From: DASSHC01 sp035693105
GTDB taxonomy: Bacteria > Chloroflexota > Chloroflexia > Thermomicrobiales > Thermomicrobiaceae
NCBI GenBank assembly: GCA_035693105.1
Contig: DASSHC010000220.1
Location: 1 to 22,169, forward strand
Reading direction: 5' to 3'
Length of the DNA stretch: 22,169 bases
Part shown: positions 15,442 to 22,169 of the stretch, one piece after another
Numbering within the stretch: position 1 is the first letter of the stretch
Layout of the letters: each line of letters starts with the position of its first letter
The notes under the pieces: model-generated
What the model saw: only the letters and a program-made list of their open reading frames with translations
The model's database searches: none
Told to the model about the DNA's origin: nothing
Made by a program: the position numbers and the translations under genes

Positions 15442-17052
15442 ATGGACGAGCGTGCGCGATCGCTCGGAGTCGTCACCGAGGGAAGCTTTGCCGCCGGCCT
15501 CACCGTTCGCCTCACCCCCGATTCACCGACCGAGTCGCTGCGCGTCGGCAGCTTCGTCGTGCTCGAGGGCGAGAACAACCGCTATTTTAGCCTGATCACC
15601 GATCTGCGGCTGCGCATGACCGACGCCGGGCTAGCCGCCAGCCCGCCCGAGCGCCAATCCGCCTTCCTGCGGCGTGTGTTGGCCGGCAGCCACACTTATG
15701 CCACCGCCGAGGTTCGCCCCGATCTCATGCTCGAGAACGTCCACGACATCACCGACACGGCCCGCCCCGGGCCGGTGCGCAACATCCCGATGCACTTCGC
15801 CGAGATGCGGCTCGCCCGCCCAGAAGACTTCGATCTCGTCTTCGGTTCCGAGAGCCAGACGCGCTTCGCCCTCGGCTCGCCGCCCGCGATGGACATCCGC
15901 GTCCCGCTCGACCTCGAAGAGTTTGTCACCCGCAGCAACGGCATCTTCGGCCAGAGCGGCACCGGCAAGAGCGTGCTGACCCGCCTCCTCCTCTTCGGCA
16001 TCATGAAGAGCCGCACCGCTTCGGTCCTTCTGTTCGACATGCACGGTGAGTACGCCCGCCGGCCGGTTGGATCGCCGGAGCTGGCCGGATTGGTCGATCT
16101 CCTCGGCAGCAGCCGCATCCGCGAATACTCGCTCGACCCGACCATGGCCTCCGGCATGAGCCTCCAGATTGGTCTCAATCAGATCGAGCCCGAGGACATC
16201 GAACTGTTGGCCGGCGAACTGAACCTGACCGGCACCTTCGGCGCGACCACGCACCAACTCTGGTCGAAGTTCCATCAGAAGTGGCTGGCGACGCTGCTTC
16301 AGATGGACATGGAGGAGGTTAAGGAGTTCTGCGCCGAGACCGGCACGCATGAGGGCGCGCTGGCCGCGCTGAAGCAGAAACTGGCGGTGCTGGAGCGCAA
16401 GGAGTATCTCCTGCGCAACGCCGAGACTCGCGCCATCGACGACATCCTGGTCCACCTGCAGAAGGGCGAGCATGTCATTCTCACCTTCGGCCGTTACCAG
16501 TCGCTGATCGACTATATGCTGGTCGCAAATATTGTGACTCGACGCATCCACCAGCGCTACACCGATCAGGTGTTGCGCTATGAAGGCTCGGGCGGCCACG
16601 GCGAGGAGCCGCGCCGGCTCTTGGTCGTGCTGGAGGAGGCGCACAAGTTCCTGGCGCCCGAGGCCGCCCGCCAGTCGATCTTCGGCACCATCGCCCGCGA
16701 GATGCGCAAGTACGCCGTGACGCTGCTGGTGGTCGACCAACGCCCCTCCGGCATCGACCCCGAGGTCCTCTCGCAGCTCGGCACGCGCATCACCGGTCTC
16801 CTCACCGACAGCCAGGACATCGACGCCGTGCTGACCGGCGCGGCCGACCGCAGCCGCATGCGCGGCCTGCTGGCCAGCCTGCGCCCGCGCCAGGAGTGCC
16901 TGATCCTGGGCCACGCCATTCCGATGCCGATCGTGCTGCGCACGCGCGATTACAATTATGACGAGTTGATGGCCGAGGCGCGCGCCGCTGGTATCGGGTC
17001 GCCCAATGGCCGCGCCAGCCTCAGACTGCTCAACGACGAAGACGACGAATAG
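15442..17052 (+). CDS. HerA-like hexameric DNA translocase ATPase
   Basis: A 536-aa P-loop ATPase of the HerA/FtsK superfamily. The N-terminus (LGVVTEGSFAAGLTVRLTP, FVVLEGENNRYFSLITDL) resembles the HAS-barrel domain. Walker A is IFGQSGTGKS (residues 170-177), followed by VLLFDMHGEYA, typical of HerA. Walker B is RRLLVVLEEAHKFL (about 391-404), then TIAREMRKYAVTLLVVDQRPSGID with a sensor Gln and an arginine-finger context. Archaeal HerA pumps DNA for NurA and Mre11-Rad50 end resection; the same role is inferred here from the adjoining Mre11-type nuclease six bases downstream. ATG 15442 has GGAAGGGG at good spacing. A conjugative VirB4/TraC-type ATPase is unlikely given the HAS-barrel and the neighbour. 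Confidence 0.92.
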   Translation: MDERARSLGVVTEGSFAAGLTVRLTPDSPTESLRVGSFVVLEGENNRYFSLITDLRLRMTDAGLAASPPERQSAFLRRVLAGSHTYATAEVRPDLMLENVHDITDTARPGPVRNIPMHFAEMRLARPEDFDLVFGSESQTRFALGSPPAMDIRVPLDLEEFVTRSNGIFGQSGTGKSVLTRLLLFGIMKSRTASVLLFDMHGEYARRPVGSPELAGLVDLLGSSRIREYSLDPTMASGMSLQIGLNQIEPEDIELLAGELNLTGTFGATTHQLWSKFHQKWLATLLQMDMEEVKEFCAETGTHEGALAALKQKLAVLERKEYLLRNAETRAIDDILVHLQKGEHVILTFGRYQSLIDYMLVANIVTRRIHQRYTDQVLRYEGSGGHGEEPRRLLVVLEEAHKFLAPEAARQSIFGTIAREMRKYAVTLLVVDQRPSGIDPEVLSQLGTRITGLLTDSQDIDAVLTGAADRSRMRGLLASLRPRQECLILGHAIPMPIVLRTRDYNYDELMAEARAAGIGSPNGRASLRLLNDEDDE

Positions 17053-17058
17053 GACACG

Positions 17059-18303
17059 ATGAAGCTGCTGCACTTCGCCGATCTCCACCTCGGCATCGAG
17101 AACTACGGCGCGATCAACCCTCGCACCGGTCTGTCCACGCGCGTCGACGACTTCCTGGCGGCGCTCGACCGCATCATCGACGTGGCCATCGCTGAAGAGG
17201 TTGATGCGGTCCTCTTCGCCGGCGACGCCTTCAAGAACCGGGATCCGAGCCCGACGCTGCAGCGCGCCTTCGCCTCGCGCATTCGGCGCCTGGCTGCTGC
17301 CCAGGTACCGACGGTTCTGTTGATCGGCAACCACGACCTCCCCAGCATCAGCGCGCGCGCTACCGCCATCGAGATCTATGAGGCGCTGGAGATCCCCGGC
17401 ATCCATGTGGCGCGATCGACGCGCGCCTTCGAGGTCCAGACCAAGAGCGGCACGCTCCAGATCGTGGCCCTCCCCTGGGTGTCTCGCAGCCACCTGTTGA
17501 CCCGCGAGGAACTGCGTGAGCTGGAGACGAGCGAGCTGCAGCGCCGGGTGGCTGAGCTGATCTCCAGCTCGCTCAAGGAATTGGCCGAGGAGCTGAACGC
17601 TGCGAATCCGGCGGTGCTGCTGGCCCACATCAGCGTCGAGGGCGCGCGGCTCGGCTCCGAGCAATCGATCATGCTCGGCCACGAGCTGGTTCTCTCACGC
17701 GAGGAGCTGTCGGCCGACCGCTTCGACTACGTGGCGCTGGGGCACATTCACCAGCACCAGGCTATCTCGGAGCATCCGCCGATCGTCTACGCCGGCAGCC
17801 CGGAGCGGATCGACTTCTCCGAGGAACGCGAGGACAAAGGCTACGTCATCGTCGAGATCGACCAGACGGTCTCGCCGCGCAAGCCCGACTGGTCGTTTCA
17901 CGCGCTACCGGCGCGGCCATTCCGCACGCTCAAGCTCACGGCCAGGAGCGAAGACCCGATGGCCGAGATCGAGCGCCTGATCGAGCGCCGTGCCGCCGAC
18001 ATCGAGGGCGCCGTCGTGCGCCTCTCAGTGGCCGTGCCGGCCGAGCGCGAGGAGTTGGTGCGCGTCGATGAGGTGCGTCGCTTGCTGCACGCCGCCGGCG
18101 CGTCCTGGGTCGCCCGCGTGGTGCGCGACGTTGAGGTACAGCACCGGCCGCGGGTGGACATCCGCGACGAAGAGGCGCTCAATCCGGAAACGATGCTGGC
18201 GCGCTGGCTGGGAACCCGCCAGCTCCCCGACGAGCAGCGCAACAAGGTCCGCGACCTCGGCGTCGGCCTCATTCGCACCCTGCGCGAGCGCGCGGATACG
18301 TAG
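17059..18303 (+). CDS. Mre11/SbcD-type DNA repair exonuclease
   Basis: A 414-aa calcineurin-like metallophosphoesterase. All nuclease metal-site motifs are visible: FADLHLG (Asp8, His10), FAGDAF (Asp56), IGNHD (Asn91, His92), LAHISVEG (His190) and LGHIHQH (His229, His231). The region after about residue 290 would form the capping and partner-binding part. Mre11/SbcD enzymes process DNA double-strand ends and hairpins with Mn2+, normally with a Rad50/SbcC ATPase. The gene starts six bases after herA, with AGGA overlapping the herA stop, so the two are surely co-expressed. No rad50/sbcC follows; the next gene is convergent. The second motif lacks the usual GDxFD aspartate (GDAFK). I recall the GDA[YF]K form from Chloroflexota homologues but could not check it. 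Confidence 0.9.
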   Translation: MKLLHFADLHLGIENYGAINPRTGLSTRVDDFLAALDRIIDVAIAEEVDAVLFAGDAFKNRDPSPTLQRAFASRIRRLAAAQVPTVLLIGNHDLPSISARATAIEIYEALEIPGIHVARSTRAFEVQTKSGTLQIVALPWVSRSHLLTREELRELETSELQRRVAELISSSLKELAEELNAANPAVLLAHISVEGARLGSEQSIMLGHELVLSREELSADRFDYVALGHIHQHQAISEHPPIVYAGSPERIDFSEEREDKGYVIVEIDQTVSPRKPDWSFHALPARPFRTLKLTARSEDPMAEIERLIERRAADIEGAVVRLSVAVPAEREELVRVDEVRRLLHAAGASWVARVVRDVEVQHRPRVDIRDEEALNPETMLARWLGTRQLPDEQRNKVRDLGVGLIRTLRERADT

Positions 18304-18323
18304 CGCGCATCCCGAAGCGTTGG

Positions 18324-18467
18324 TGCCACGCTAAGACGGATCCCTCGACTCCGCTCGGGATGACAGGGGGAGTACGGGGCATTCCGGACGAGATAGAACG
18401 TCGTCGTTCGCCCCAAAATTAACCCTGTCATCCCGAGCGCAGTCGAGGGATCCGTCGTGGAGTGGCA
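18324..18467. repeat. 144-bp inverted repeat element
   Basis: The left arm 18335-18368 (starting GACGGATCCCTCGACTCCGC) and the right arm 18423-18456 are inverted copies over 34 bases with one mismatch. The match resumes with TGCCAC (18324-18329) against GTGGCA (18462-18467). The centre is about 54 bases. Each arm can itself fold (ATCCC with GGGAT). There is no open frame, so this could be a non-autonomous repeat or MITE-like element, or simply two inserted repeat units, located between convergent genes. Confidence 0.7.
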
Positions 18468-18487
18468 TCCATCGTCGTCGATGGGCA

Positions 18488-18523
18488 CCGACCCCTCTCC
18501 CAGCGCGCTGGGGGAGGGGTCGG
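18488..18523. terminator. Long hairpin between convergent genes (repeat copy 2)
   Basis: CCGACCCCTCTCCCAGC (18488-18504) and GCTGGGGGAGGGGTCGG (18507-18523) pair over 17 bases with one mismatch (T opposite G on one strand). It lies just past the S9 peptidase stop and about 185 bases past the nuclease gene. No U-tract follows on either side. The right arm and the following TAGTGAGGGC match the repeat at 1577-1622. Confidence 0.6.
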
Positions 18524-18541
18524 TAGTGAGGGCACTTCAGC

Positions 18542-20542
18542 CTACAAATGCCCCTCGAACCAACCCGTGATCGCGTTCAGACGCTCGACGCGGTGCTTCG
18601 GCTTGCCGCCGCGTGACAGGCCGTGGCTCTCGCCGGGGAAGCGTAGGAACTCCACCTCGCGCCCCAGCTTCTTCAGCCGCACGTAGAGCTGCTCCCCCTG
18701 CTCGATCGGGCAGCGGTAGTCCTGCTCCGAGTGAATGATCAGCAGCGGGGTCGTGATCTCGTGCGCGTAGGTCAGCGGCGACATCTTCAGGAACTGCTCG
18801 GGATTCTCCCAGGGGATCGCGTTGGTCTCGAAGATACCGAACCCGGTGCCGATGTCGCTGGTGCCGAAGAAGCTGAGCATGTTGGAGACACAGCGCTGCG
18901 TCACCGCCGCCTTGAAGCGGTCGCTGTGACTCACCACCCAGTTGGTCATGAACCCGCCATACGAGCCGCCGGTGACACCCAAGCGGCTTTCGTCGACGAA
19001 CCCCTGCGCGATGGCATAGTCGACCGCCGCCATCACGTCCGGCATGTCGCTCTCGCCCCAGGTGCCGCGGGTGCAGCCGGCGAACTCCTCGCCGTAGCCC
19101 TGGCTGCCCCGGGGGTTGGTGTAGACCACCGCGTAGCCCTGCGCCGCGAGAAGCTGGAACTCGTGGAAGTAGGCGTTGGCGTAGGACGAGTGCGGGCCCC
19201 CGTGGATCTCCAGGATCAGCGGGTACTTCTGGCCCTCCTGGAACCCGATCGGCTTCATTAGCCAGCCGTGGATCGGGCGCTTGTCCTCGGCGTAGCTCGG
19301 GACGTGGAACTCCTGCGGCTCGCTGACCGCGACGCTCCGCATAAAGTCGCCATTGACGTCGGTCAGCCGCTCCTCCTGTGCGCCGTTGGCATCGCAGATG
19401 TAGACCTCGCAGGGATCGATCGGAGTCGAGGCCGCGAACGCCAGTCGCGAGCCGTCTGCACTCAAGCTGTAGGAGAGGACACGCCGCTTGCCGCCGACCA
19501 CCAGTTTCGGTTCGTTCCCTGGCGTGACACAGTAGATGTGCACGCTCCCCTGGTCGGTTACCGGGAAGTAGATACCTTGCTCGTTCCAGACGATTCCCTC
19601 CTCGGCGCCACTGGCGGTATCCACCGACACCGAGGCTGTCGTTGGGCGATCGAGCCCAGCGGTCAGGCTGCGCGGCTCGCCGCCCCCCGCCGCCACGACC
19701 CAAACGTTGGCGTTACGGGAGCCGCCCTCGCCCGCCTGTTGGTGGCCGACGATGGCGAGCTGGCTGCCGTCCGGTGACCAGGCCGGCTGGCGGAAACTAG
19801 CGTTCGGCCCGCCGATGACGCAGCGCGCCTCGCCGCCACGCACCGGCGTCACCCAGATCTCGCTGGCGTTGTTCGCCTGCCACTCCTCGGTGCGGTTGGA
19901 GACGAAGGCGATCCCCTGCCCGTCCGGCGACCAGGCCGGCTGGCCGTCCGACTGCTCGGCGCTGGTCACCTGCCAGGGCGCGCCGCCCTCGGCGGCGACA
20001 CACCAGATGTGCGCCGGCCTGTTGTCAAGGAAGCCGGGAACCCCGTCCGAGCGGAAGCGCAGCCGGGTAATGCGGACGGCATCGCTCTCCTCTTTGTCCT
20101 TCTCGTCCCCGTCCTTCTTCTCCAGGTCGGCGGAGTCGGCCTTCGAGACGAACGCGATCGTGGTGCCGTCCGGCGACCAGGTAAAGGCGTTGACCGGCTG
20201 CGGCAGATCGGTCAACTGGCTGGCCTCGCCGCCCGCCGCCGGGATAACCCAGAGCTGCTTCTTGCCCGCGCGATTGGAGAGGAAAGCGAGCCGATCGCCC
20301 GTGGGTGACCAGCGCGGGTAACTGTCCTGCGCGTCGGCGGTGGTGAAGCGGCGCGGCTGGCCGCTCGCGGCCGGCACCAGGTAGAGCGAAGAGCGGTAGT
20401 CGTTCTTCTCACGGTCGACCCGCGTCTCAACGTAGGCAACCTGTTGAGCGTCCGGAGAAATTTGCGCGTCATTCACCAGCAAAATATTGTAAATGTCATC
20501 AGCAGTCAGATGACGCTTGCCCGTTTCCTCGGCCTGTGCCAT
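18542..20542 (-). CDS. S9-family serine peptidase (acylaminoacyl/prolyl oligopeptidase type)
   Basis: A 666-aa peptidase. The N-terminal two-thirds is a seven-bladed beta-propeller of the DPP/TolB type, with repeated WSPDG or WSPTGD motifs (for example YPRWSPTGDRLAF, QPAWSPDGQGIAF). The C-terminal alpha/beta hydrolase has the oxyanion region IHGGPHSSY and the catalytic triad Ser527 (TGGSYGGFM), Asp608 (HSEQDYRCP) and His640 (GESHGLS). It should cleave short peptides, removing acylated or dipeptidyl N-terminal residues. There is no signal peptide, so it is probably cytoplasmic. A charged insert (about residues 140-155, KKDGDEKDKEES) lies within the propeller. The ATG at 20542 has GGGGAGG at good distance. 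It is monocistronic as far as seen, with a candidate promoter at 20638-20646. Confidence 0.95.
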   Translation of the reverse strand: MAQAEETGKRHLTADDIYNILLVNDAQISPDAQQVAYVETRVDREKNDYRSSLYLVPAASGQPRRFTTADAQDSYPRWSPTGDRLAFLSNRAGKKQLWVIPAAGGEASQLTDLPQPVNAFTWSPDGTTIAFVSKADSADLEKKDGDEKDKEESDAVRITRLRFRSDGVPGFLDNRPAHIWCVAAEGGAPWQVTSAEQSDGQPAWSPDGQGIAFVSNRTEEWQANNASEIWVTPVRGGEARCVIGGPNASFRQPAWSPDGSQLAIVGHQQAGEGGSRNANVWVVAAGGGEPRSLTAGLDRPTTASVSVDTASGAEEGIVWNEQGIYFPVTDQGSVHIYCVTPGNEPKLVVGGKRRVLSYSLSADGSRLAFAASTPIDPCEVYICDANGAQEERLTDVNGDFMRSVAVSEPQEFHVPSYAEDKRPIHGWLMKPIGFQEGQKYPLILEIHGGPHSSYANAYFHEFQLLAAQGYAVVYTNPRGSQGYGEEFAGCTRGTWGESDMPDVMAAVDYAIAQGFVDESRLGVTGGSYGGFMTNWVVSHSDRFKAAVTQRCVSNMLSFFGTSDIGTGFGIFETNAIPWENPEQFLKMSPLTYAHEITTPLLIIHSEQDYRCPIEQGEQLYVRLKKLGREVEFLRFPGESHGLSRGGKPKHRVERLNAITGWFEGHL

Positions 20543-20637
20543 CGGAACCTCCCCATCACAGCCACCCGCGGCGTCCTACCGTGGGCGGGCGATATTCGCT
20601 TGCGGCGCCCAAATCGAAGCCTGCCGGCAATGTGGGG

Positions 20638-20646
20638 ATAGTAGCA
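20638..20646 (-). promoter_or_regulatory. Extended -10 promoter for the S9 peptidase
   Basis: The minus strand reads TGCTACTAT (extended TGn plus TACTAT) about 96 bases before the ATG. The -35 region is unconvincing. Confidence 0.4.
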
Positions 20647-20695
20647 CAGGACGAAGAGTCCACGGGAGAGGGTGCCTGGTCGTCGGTCCTCGGCC

Positions 20696-21883
20696 TCAGT
20701 CTTCCGCTTCCTCCAGGCCGCGCAGGCGGAGCGTCATCGCCTTCAGCTGGCCGACTACCTCGTTGCGTCGCGCCTGGTAGTCCGCCTCGTCGATGCGCCC
20801 GGCGGCACGCTCCTGGTCGAGCACATTGAGCGTGGCCGCCAGCGAGAGCCGCTCGTCTTCCGGCTCGACCGGCACGCCCGCCAACGCCAGCTTCGGCGAC
20901 GTGGCCCGGTGGCGGCGCAGCAGCTGAAAAATCAGCGCGGCGGCTACCAGCAGCCCCGCGATGGCCGCGATCGCCGCGTACAACGGGCCGTGGGTCGAAT
21001 TGCCGCTGGCTACCGCTTTCGGCAATCCAGTGACCTGCACCGTGACGCTATCGCCGACGATCGGCCGATCGACCGAGAGGACGTGGTAGTTGACCTCGCT
21101 GACGTTGACCGTGCCGTTGTCGTTCATGCCGAGCGAGTTGATGGTGAACGAGTTCACCTGCACCAGCACCTGCAGCGTCCCGGTCGGCATGGCCGAGGGG
21201 ATCGTCAGCGTGGCGCTCGTGCCGCGGTAGGGCACACCGTAGGCCAGGAGCGCCGTGCTGTTGCCCGGTGGGATGGCCCCGGTCGTCACCAGCGTGCCCT
21301 GATCCATGCGCGCGTCGCCGAAATCGAAGCCCGGCTGCGGCTCGATCTGCGCCGCGCCGTCAGGCAACCCGATGCGCAGCACGGAGCCATTGGTCCCGAG
21401 ATAGGTGTGGTCGCCGGTGTTGTCGATCGACAGGATCTCAAGCATCTCGATCAGGCGCGACCCGGGGTCCGCGCCCGCGATCACCACGCCGCGCGAGGTC
21501 AGCGCGACCTTCGAGCCGTCGGTGGTCGTCTCGTAGACCTTGACGTCGGAGCTGGCCTGCGGGGTCTGCGTGAGCTGGATCATCGAGCCGTTGTAGTCCA
21601 CGTTCTGGTAGCTGACGTGGACGATGTAGGCCTCGCCATCGGTGATCGGAAGGTCTTTGAAGCTATACTTGCCGGCTTGATCCGTCGTCGCGGTGTACTG
21701 CTGCTGCAGGTCCATGCCGCTGTAGCGGCCGAGCGTCACGGTCAGCCCGGCGACGCTGCCGCCCCCCGGCGTTGCGTTGCTGACGGTTCCCGTGATGGTG
21801 CCGGTCTGCCCCTCCGCCAGCGCCGCCGCCGGCAGCCCCAGTGCGAGCAGGAACATCAAGACACACAGAACGCGGCGAACCAT
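20696..21883 (-). CDS. Exported, C-terminally anchored protein with Ig-like N-terminal domain
   Basis: A 395-aa protein without a family I can name. Residues 1-23 are a signal peptide (MVRRVLCVLMFLLALGLPAA, cut after ALA). Next comes a carboxypeptidase-regulatory or CNA-B-like beta domain (TGTITGTVSNATPGGGSVAG, TDQAGKYSFKDLP), then a second beta-rich extracellular region. One membrane helix lies near 301-321, followed by RRHR and a cytoplasmic tail. The last 40 residues (LNVLDQERAAGRIDEADYQA, ending near QLKAM) resemble a SHOCT-type short C-terminal motif. Start ATG 21883 was chosen over 21952 because the signal peptide begins there; GAGGAG lies 11 bases upstream. A surface sensor or envelope-associated complex subunit is possible. 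The gene lies between glcF and the peptidase, without a functional link. Confidence 0.8.
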   Translation of the reverse strand: MVRRVLCVLMFLLALGLPAAALAEGQTGTITGTVSNATPGGGSVAGLTVTLGRYSGMDLQQQYTATTDQAGKYSFKDLPITDGEAYIVHVSYQNVDYNGSMIQLTQTPQASSDVKVYETTTDGSKVALTSRGVVIAGADPGSRLIEMLEILSIDNTGDHTYLGTNGSVLRIGLPDGAAQIEPQPGFDFGDARMDQGTLVTTGAIPPGNSTALLAYGVPYRGTSATLTIPSAMPTGTLQVLVQVNSFTINSLGMNDNGTVNVSEVNYHVLSVDRPIVGDSVTVQVTGLPKAVASGNSTHGPLYAAIAAIAGLLVAAALIFQLLRRHRATSPKLALAGVPVEPEDERLSLAATLNVLDQERAAGRIDEADYQARRNEVVGQLKAMTLRLRGLEEAED

Positions 21884-21942
21884 CGCTTTTCTCGCTCCTC
21901 TTGCTGCTTGCCGGCTGTCCTCACGCGTGGACCGGCGCGCGA

Positions 21943-21951
21943 AGTGTAGCA
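21943..21951 (-). promoter_or_regulatory. Extended -10 promoter for the 20696-21883 gene
   Basis: The minus strand has TGCTACACT about 60 bases before ATG 21883. It falls in the 83-bp gap after glcF, with no clear -35. Confidence 0.4.
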
Positions 21952-21966
21952 CCTCGGCCGCGCCCC

Positions 21967-22169
21967 TCAGTCGGCCGCTTGCTCGATCAGGGGGCGCGTG
22001 CTTTTGACTTGATAGGCCCGGTCAAGCAACTCGATCAGATGAACGACCGGCAGCTCGATCCCCCGTGCTTGCAGACCGGCGCTGAGCTGCAGCATGCAGC
22101 CGGGGTTGGCCGAGACGATCAGCTCCGCCTCGGTCGAGAGCGCGTTGTCCAGCTTGCGCGCCAGCAGTT
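21967..22169 (-). CDS. glcF: Glycolate oxidase iron-sulphur subunit, C-terminal fragment
   Basis: Only the last 66 codons are in the window; the gene continues past the right edge. The translated end has SANPGCMLQLSAGLQARG followed by LPVVHLIELLDRAYQ. This is the second cysteine-rich (CCG) domain and C-terminus of GlcF-type subunits, which pass electrons from the glycolate/lactate-oxidising flavoprotein (GlcD) via Fe-S clusters. The related LldE/LutA or GlpC proteins share the CCG domain, so the exact substrate cannot be fixed from this piece, though NPGCMLQ fits GlcF best. The TGA stop is at 21969-21967. Confidence 0.82.
   Translation of the reverse strand, partial: LLARKLDNALSTEAELIVSANPGCMLQLSAGLQARGIELPVVHLIELLDRAYQVKSTRPLIEQAAD

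Noticed and set aside
15631..17682. 683-aa minus-strand open frame opposite herA and the nuclease gene
   Set aside because: Antisense to two well-supported genes with clear catalytic motifs; low-complexity composition and no recognisable domain.
18324..18530. Possible insertion sequence or CRISPR-like array
   Set aside because: There is no transposase frame and no regularly spaced direct repeats; the structure is one inverted repeat plus a hairpin.

Overview
This is a 22.2 kb stretch of a GC-rich bacterial chromosome. It carries 16 protein-coding genes (two cut by the window edges) and one structural RNA. The gene content (DnaD/DnaC-like primosome pair, glpX next to rho, a DnaQ-DinG fusion, a large Alu-type SRP RNA, HerA beside an Mre11-type nuclease, GlcF) together with the GC-rich intergenic repeats suggests a Chloroflexota lineage, possibly Thermomicrobia (Sphaerobacter-like). 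That placement is inference from gene style and was not tested by any search.

Layout. (1) 2-1289, plus: the end of a DnaD-domain gene and an overlapping DnaC/DnaI-like ATPase, a replication-initiation pair. (2) 1534-7253, minus: dinG (exonuclease-helicase), glpX (class II fructose-1,6-bisphosphatase) and rho. Rho has its own consensus promoter buried in the 3' end of glpX, a leader of about 430 nt with a C-rich, G-poor rut-like tract, and an intrinsic terminator. (3) 7486-10837, plus: a strong promoter divergent from dinG drives sdhC-sdhD-sdhA-sdhB (respiratory complex II). (4) 10861-13174, plus: a small three-helix membrane protein of unknown role and a secreted or membrane TPM-domain protein with a DUF2207-like C-terminus. 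(5) 13148-13492, minus: a 268-nt SRP RNA with Alu domain, its promoter, and a terminator hairpin shared by both strands. (6) 13516-15393, minus: an orphan soluble GAF-GAF HisKA_2 histidine kinase. (7) 15442-18303, plus: herA and an Mre11/SbcD-type nuclease six bases apart, without a Rad50/SbcC partner. (8) 18324-18523: a 144-bp inverted repeat and a long hairpin between convergent genes. (9) 18542-22169, minus: an S9 prolyl-oligopeptidase-family peptidase, a signal-peptide protein with one C-terminal membrane anchor, and the 3' end of glcF.

Most of the window is ordinary housekeeping sequence. I see no CRISPR array, prophage, transposase, tRNA or rRNA gene. The items most worth following are the probable Rho-dependent autoregulation of rho, the HerA-Mre11 pair without Rad50, the two related 3'-end hairpin repeats (at 1577-1622 and 18488-18537) plus the 144-bp inverted repeat, and the clearly delimited large SRP RNA.
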